64,000 nt of DNA from Eucommia ulmoides (Eukaryota > Streptophyta > Magnoliopsida > Garryales > Eucommiaceae). The notes under the pieces are model-generated. The model was not told the DNA's origin. It did no database searches and was given only the letters and a program-made list of their open reading frames with translations. Positions 58,881-64,000 of the stretch are shown one piece after another. The stretch is taken from contig CM028335.1 of assembly GCA_016647705.1 (NCBI GenBank), positions 21,616,905-21,680,904 of the forward strand. Reading direction: 5' to 3'. The position numbers were made by a program, and so were the translations under genes. Position 1 is the first letter of the stretch. Every line of letters starts with the position of its first letter.

Positions 58881-60589
58881 TGGTAGCGCGTGAAATACGC
58901 CACTAATTACACTCGCAAGTATACGATGTCTAAGTTTTAGTATAGTGTGATCGTTAAGATTGGGTTATTGTATCCACAAGGATTGGTGTCGTTACTATCG
59001 AATACCGAGTTTGTCGTGACCTAATTTTATCTAGGCGAAAACAAATGTAATTTAATTAATTAAACTAATAGTAATATATCCTAAATTAACTACACTAATA
59101 TGCTAATATATTTTAGGGTGAAGAATTGCATAGGGATTAACGTGTTTACAAATACGTGTTCGATCTCGATTTACTCACATTTACGGTGTTCGACCTATTT
59201 GACAATCTCGGTACGTAAACTCCACCGCCACCTCTTCCGAGTATAAAACGGGGGAATACATGACTTCGAGTCAACGGAAAAGTCCCCATCAACGTCTTAA
59301 CGACCCTAGGTCACGTGAATCTTGCCCAACGTCATTGATTGTACACAATCTAACTCCCTCCCGGGTTATTGGATTGTCGCGTTGTATTTATCCTATTGAC
59401 AATTTCCGTTCTAAAACTCACTCGCCACCTCTTCCGAGTGTAAAACGAGGGATATAACGCAACTTCGAGTCAATGAAGAAGTCATTATCAACGTCTTAAC
59501 GACCCTAGGTCGCGTATGTCTTGCCCCACGTCATCGATTGTCTACTATTCAAACCCCGACCGAGTTATTGAATCGTGGCGTTTGTTTACCCTAATCCAAA
59601 TCCAGGGTTTGTCAAAACCCCGTATTCTCCATTTATCAATCCAAGCATAATAAACAAACAATATGATAAATACAATCAAACTACGAAGAACAAACACAAA
59701 CGAAATCATCCAAACAACGTATTTATAAATATAGTGTTAATCCCTACTACAATCCATATTCAACTCGAGGCCATAGCCGCATGTACAATAAAATAACGAG
59801 CTAAACATGCTCACATACTCGTAAGATAAAGAAATAAGGAAAAACAATCAAAGAACTTAACCTCGTCTGAAGATAAACCTCTAAGAACGCTCTACGATCG
59901 ATTCGCCGTCTTCTCTACTTCGGGATGTGAGCTCCACCTCTAAAACTCCTAAACCTAGGCTTAAATATAGCCTAAGGTGCTCCAAAAAACCAAGAGAGGG
60001 AAGAGAGTTACCGGCCAAGGGGGAGGAGAGAATATATTTATAGCAAAAATATCTAAAAATATCTCAAGACTATGCATGGCAAATCCGCCTAGGCGGTGGA
60101 TTCTTCGCCTAGGCGAAGTTAGGTCGGTTCGGTCTGATCGCCTAGGCGGTAAAATAGGCGGTGGACTGGGAGAACATTCTGTTGGATTTCCGCCTAGGCG
60201 AAGAAAACTTCGCCTAGGCGAGCGGCTGTCAGTAGCCCGTCTTCGTCTTCTACTAGATTTTTGCCTAGGCGATGGAATTTTTGCCTAGACGGTCGTCCGT
60301 CAATAACATTTTGCTCTTCTCAACATCTTCACCGCTTAGGCGGTGGTCTGGACGCCTAAGCGGTGAGCCCGTTTCATCTTTTAGCCTCCGAGCTTGTTTA
60401 TCCATCTTAACTTCGAACCGCTTTGGTTCGATCTCATCGTTTTAGCTCCAGTTTTCTATCTTTTTACCTCACACACCTGATTTATATAAAAATTATGAAA
60501 ACTAATTAAAACATAATAAAAATAACTATAAACATATTCAAAAACTAACAAATTCGAATTGGAAATAGATAGGTTTTTCACACCTATCA
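58881..60589 (-). mobile_element. Athila-related LTR (second family) with adjoining purine tract
   Basis: Starts TGGTAGCGCGTGAAATACGC and ends TTTTTCACACCTATCA; 1709 bp, the longest and best-preserved copy here. On its right the minus strand reads GTTTGGGGGTAT before the LTR start TGATAGG. So this is a 3' LTR whose interior is cut off shortly after the purine tract. No flanking duplication, as expected. Palindromes and a TATA box are annotated separately. The plus-strand ORFs inside (59260-59457, 59575-59796, 59977-60288) are not real genes. Confidence 0.85.
60030..60370 (-). promoter_or_regulatory. CCTAGG-core palindrome array upstream of an LTR TATA box
   Basis: The TATA box (TATAAATATATTC, minus) is near 60028-60041. 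Between 60083 and 60370 are about nine palindromes around GCCTAGGC or GCTTAGGC, with flanks that change together: CTTCGCCTAGGCGAAG (60103-60118), CCGCCTAGGCGG, CACCGCTTAGGCGGTG. Present in shorter form in the other LTRs of this family. Confidence 0.7.
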
Positions 60590-60600
60590 ATACCCCCAAA
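60590..60600 (-). other. Purine tract of the truncated Athila-related element
   Basis: Minus strand TTTGGGGGTAT, directly adjoining the LTR start. The element's interior ends within a few tens of bases after it. Confidence 0.6.
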
Positions 60601-63558
60601 CACAAAATCAATATCTATATAATAAGCCCAAATTTAGATCTCTACCAAGATATTCTAGTCATAGTGATAGTGTTTCCGATTCAAGGCCTTCTTATATGTT
60701 CATGAATAATTTGTACATATTAGTAATTCCATCAGGCTTGTTAATTAATAAATAATTAATGGCCCAATAGGCCCATTAGAGTATATGTATGCTCATTAAA
60801 TATTTTAAGGCCCAGGCATTATAAGAAGAAATTCATACGAAATTGTAAAAAAATAACTCAGTACTTTTCTACCATTCCAAAACGCAAATATATTACCTAA
60901 ACATAGCCCAAATTCGAAAAATGAAATATCTCATTTTCGTAATAACCAAATTTACATAACCTCTAAACTTTAGGGGTTAATTGTGTAATTAACCTTTCTT
61001 ATTAGTTTCAGTTCATTGCACTTCAGAAAAGAACATATAAAATTAACAAGACATCTTATACATTTAAATTGAAACTACTTGGAATAAGTGAAATTCTAGT
61101 TAAATTTCTGGGGTACTTAATGTCAAAACCACTAACCCTAATTTCTATCCCCTTTGCCATACCACCTAAACGTTGCCACCATCTCGTTGCCACCATTCGA
61201 CTCTATCAAATGAATGTCGATGTTATTATCAGAGGCAAGGTGGACTTTTGACAAACTACTACGAACGGATATCGGGTGAAAACCCAGCATCGACGTGAAA
61301 TTCAACACGCCCAACATCAAACAAGAGTCTTAAAGTAGAAAACCCAATGGGTCAAACTCAGTCTCAAAGAAAACTTTAGCTCAAGATTAAGTAACACAAG
61401 TGGTGTGGGATTCAACAAAGAATAATATCCTCAAAATAAAATAAACACACCATTTATAGCTCGTTCTGTGAGCAATATGCCTATACCCAATCATCTAATC
61501 CGAACTAGGGCTACATCTTCATGATTAATTGAAAAGTACTTAAGATATGAAGAAGATTTTGGGATGCTTCTTCATGAGCCAAAATAATAAAACTCAAAGC
61601 ATGATTTGATTTCTTTGAGCCCTCATGTTTACTCTTTAAAATAACAGAGACAAACTTTCTTTTTACACGAATAATAACTTATCATAATCTATTAATCATA
61701 TAACCAATCCAAGAAAGGGATATATGCATTATCCCTATAATACTTACTCTACTAATTTACAATTAATAAGAACTACTCAAGTAGTATGGAGTTTATTATA
61801 TATAAATAGCAATAAAATAAGAGGGTGTATGGAAAAAAAATATCTAATTTCCTTTATAATTTTCATTATCATAAATCAATTCAATTATCTAAAATGAGAC
61901 AACAATTAAAATAAAGTGAAATTTATTCACCTTCTACTAGAGGATCAATACTAATCAATAGTCAATAAGTATATGCTCATAATTTACAGCAACAAAACAA
62001 TTTCCTCAAATATATCAATATGTTGACTTATTAATTAATGCCTAATTTTTAGCAGTCGATCGCATTTCATATTCCTCCATTTAACTTTCAGATTTGTAAG
62101 AAGAGATGAGGGTAGTAGAATGTAATTACATCATATATTCCACTATCATAATCTCTAAATGTAATGAGTATTAAATAGAACAACTCGAAATATAACTAAA
62201 TGAAATTAGAGAGTAAATCAAAAGAATCACAATGTTACAATGTACTTAAATTATGATACCATAATTTTCCTTAGTATAAATCTGAAAATTAAATGCGATA
62301 ATCAAAAATTATAACTGATTATTAAAAATAATTTAATCGTAACTGCTAAAATAATCCACAAAAAAAAAAAATGATATACTCCAAGTGATATCAAGAAATC
62401 ATGATTAGAAAAGTTAGACAAATCACGATTAATTGCAAAATAGAACTTCAATTCAATAGCAGAATTATTTACTATCTTACTTTTATTTCATATTAACCAA
62501 AAGGAAAAACGTTAAATAATATATAGAAAAACTAAGAACAATAGATCTAGACAGATGAAAAATAATAAGATATTCCAAGAAAAGTTCAATGATGAATTAA
62601 ACCACCATAGACAAGCTAAAATTACAAGAATGACATCAAAATCCAAATCGGTTGCAATAAATCTGTACAAAATAATTTGTTAAACATGTTTCTATTTCTG
62701 AAATACTTCAGAACGGAAATATAATTTACATCCCATCTCATCCCAGATTATTGGAAGTTCTCATATCATACTCCATTCAACTCAAAATCTAAGAAATTGG
62801 AACAACTAAAACTATTAAACTAGTTTTTCGTGATTTAAAACTAATTAGGAGAGTACACATCAATAAATTTTAATCTAGGGGAGAGGGAATACAACAATCT
62901 TATTTCAAATCATCTAAAATAATTTTTGTAAAATTTTCAATGGAAAATAATGCCTAAAAATAATTTTAAGCTAATTAAATTATATAATAAGTAATAATTA
63001 ACTAAAAATTATTTTTAATCCTCAAAAAAATAAAATAAATTTTACAGAAAATTGGAGGGCCAAAAAACAAGTGCACAGAAAAAAAGGGGACCCAAAACGG
63101 GCCACGAACGAGCCTCCACGCGCCCAACACTCTCCTATGCCGTGAGTGGGGATTATGGAATGTGACTGGAGGTTGTCTTCAACCTCCAACCGGGTCTGAA
63201 CCGGGGTGCCGGGTCTGAACTCGACCCAGTTTTGACTCGATTGTGCAAAAAACCTAAAAACACGCCGTTTTCTTCAATTTTTTTATGGGTTTATGGAGAT
63301 TTATATTTTTCTAACATTCCTACAACAATTAATTGAAGGAAAAATTATAAAATCATCCCCAAATATGAAGAACAATTCATGATTTTTAGGTTTTCTCTCT
63401 CCTCCATGGCCAAAACCTAAAACTCGATATTAACCCTTATTTCTACCCTTTTTTTATGGTTTTGCACCTTATATTAATTTAAAAACTATCTATAACATTT
63501 AATTGAACCAAAAAAATCATTAATCTTCATCAATTTTAAAAAAATGGTCTTGGTTTTC
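60601..63558 (-). other. Interior and leader of the copia-type element, no gene
   Basis: AT-rich with no coding motif on either strand. A GC-richer island at 63050-63260 contains two CCGGGTCTGAAC words. The 60-aa ORFs at 61069-61320 are a sense/antisense pair of chance reads. Confidence 0.5.
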
Positions 63559-63905
63559 TAGGGTTCTTGTCCAAAATTTCGAAGTTGAAATACTCATAGA
63601 TTACCCAACCAAATAGCATGTATAATATATCAAATTAAATCTTGAATCAATAGGAATAAAATCCCTATGGTTTTACAGTCAATAGAAGCAAAAAAGTACA
63701 TGAAATCACGGCCCCAAGTTTCGATTTAGGAAGTTTTCTAAGGTTCGTAGCCGAAACTTCAACGTTAAAATTCTATTTGATTATACAACTAAATTGCACA
63801 TGTAATATATCAAATTAAAACTTAAAACAAGAGGAATAAAAACCCTAATGTTTCACAGCTAATCGAAACAAAAAATCACATGAAATCGTACCCGCAAGTT
63901 TCTGT
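63559..63905. repeat. Leader tandem duplication, about 180 bp
   Basis: Two copies. Each has TTCTAGGGTT or TTCTAAGGTT, AATATATCAAATTAAA, AGGAATAAAA and CACATGAAATC or TACATGAAATC words in the same order, ending in CAAGTTTC. It lies just downstream of the PBS in element orientation. Confidence 0.8.
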
Positions 63906-63971
63906 TTTGTTTAAGAACAGAAAATAAAATTAATGTTTTTAAAAACAAATGTCGATCCTAAATCATACGTA

Positions 63972-63984
63972 GGCTCTAATACCA
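63972..63984 (-). other. tRNA-Met-type primer binding site
   Basis: Minus strand TGGTATTAGAGCC, one change from the TGGTATCAGAGCC complementary to plant initiator Met tRNA, five bases inside the LTR end. Confidence 0.8.
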
Positions 63985-63989
63985 CAAGT

Positions 63990-64000
63990 TGATTATTTCT
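63990..64000 (-). mobile_element. 5' LTR of the copia-type element (first 11 bases in window)
   Basis: TGATTATTTCT is identical to the first 11 bases of the LTR at 55923. The rest lies beyond the window. Confidence 0.75.

Larger units (their letters stand above)
55923..64000 (-). mobile_element. Non-autonomous element with Ty1/copia-type ends
   Basis: The 3' LTR (55923-56389) starts TGATTATTTCTCATAATC. The same TGATTATTTCT reappears at 63990-64000 at the window edge, next to a tRNA-Met-type PBS. Inside the left LTR lies the purine tract AAGTGGGAGAAT (minus). About 5.9 kb of interior, after removing the LTR at 58881-60589, has no RT, integrase, protease or gag motif on either strand. That makes it a large retrotransposon derivative dependent on another element's proteins. 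The 5' LTR and right target duplication are outside the window. Confidence 0.78.

Noticed and set aside
59977..60288. 103-aa Arg/Gly-rich ORF
   Set aside because: It reads through the CCTAGG palindrome array of an LTR; other copies of the LTR do not keep the frame.
61069..61320. Overlapping sense and antisense 60-aa ORFs
   Set aside because: Mutually overlapping chance reads with no motif, inside a noncoding retroelement interior.

Overview
This window is plant nuclear DNA, almost certainly from a eudicot angiosperm. The species cannot be read from it. It is AT-rich and full of homopolymers and microsatellites. It consists almost wholly of transposable elements inserted into one another. I find no intact cellular gene, tRNA, rRNA or CRISPR array. 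Nearly every long ORF is a fragment of a decayed element or a by-product of low-complexity DNA.

Layout, left half. An outer Ty3-type element with Tat/Ogre-like ends lies on the minus strand from before base 1 to 27747. Its 5' LTR is 24568-27747, the PBS is 24546-24567, and the start of the 3' LTR with its purine tract is 1-98. Its interior has no recognisable pol. It carries a variable stem-loop minisatellite (290-1115) and many copies of a foldable module. Inserted into it is a nearly complete, dead Athila-like element (1754-16631, minus strand, LTRs 1754-3090 and 15211-16631, TSD GAAAT/GAAAC). That element keeps remnants of gag, protease, RT, RNase H, integrase and an env-position ORF. The env-position ORF is split by a solo LTR (5516-8414), which is itself split by a second, oppositely oriented solo LTR of the same family (5982-7590, perfect TSD TTACC). 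Other LTRs lie at 17533-18808 and 21999-23949. The nesting order is therefore readable: outer Tat-like, then Athila-like, then antisense solo LTR, then sense solo LTR.

Middle. From 27748 to about 40400 are remnants of a Mutator-like DNA transposon that also carried a Ulp1/C48-type SUMO-protease-like gene. The protease pseudogene is on the plus strand (27748-32837, interrupted by a solo LTR at 28451-30042). Two small coiled-coil ORF remnants and a mudrA-like transposase pseudogene (35240-37330) are on the minus strand. A dense GTTAAC word array (39916-40380) may mark one end. Two further regions of similar build (42900-44110 and 46860-49740) carry different repeated words. A 5'-truncated LINE with a 17-bp TSD sits in the last. 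A MITE-like family occurs at 45307-45994 and 52822-54250.

Right end. A minus-strand element with Ty1/copia-type ends runs from 55923 past the window edge (3' LTR 55923-56389; tRNA-Met-type PBS 63972-63984; 5' LTR starts at 63990). About 5.9 kb of interior has no detectable coding sequence, so it looks like a large non-autonomous derivative. It contains an array of alternating hairpins whose two stem types differ by matched changes, a 190-bp tandem repeat, and an inserted Athila-related LTR (58881-60589).

The most unusual signal is repeated nucleic-acid structure: (1) stem-loop families in the Tat-like element whose stems change in a matched way between copies, (2) GC-rich palindrome arrays just upstream of the LTR TATA box in two Athila-related families, and (3) the alternating hairpins of the copia-like element. 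All calls come from reading the sequence; no database search was possible.
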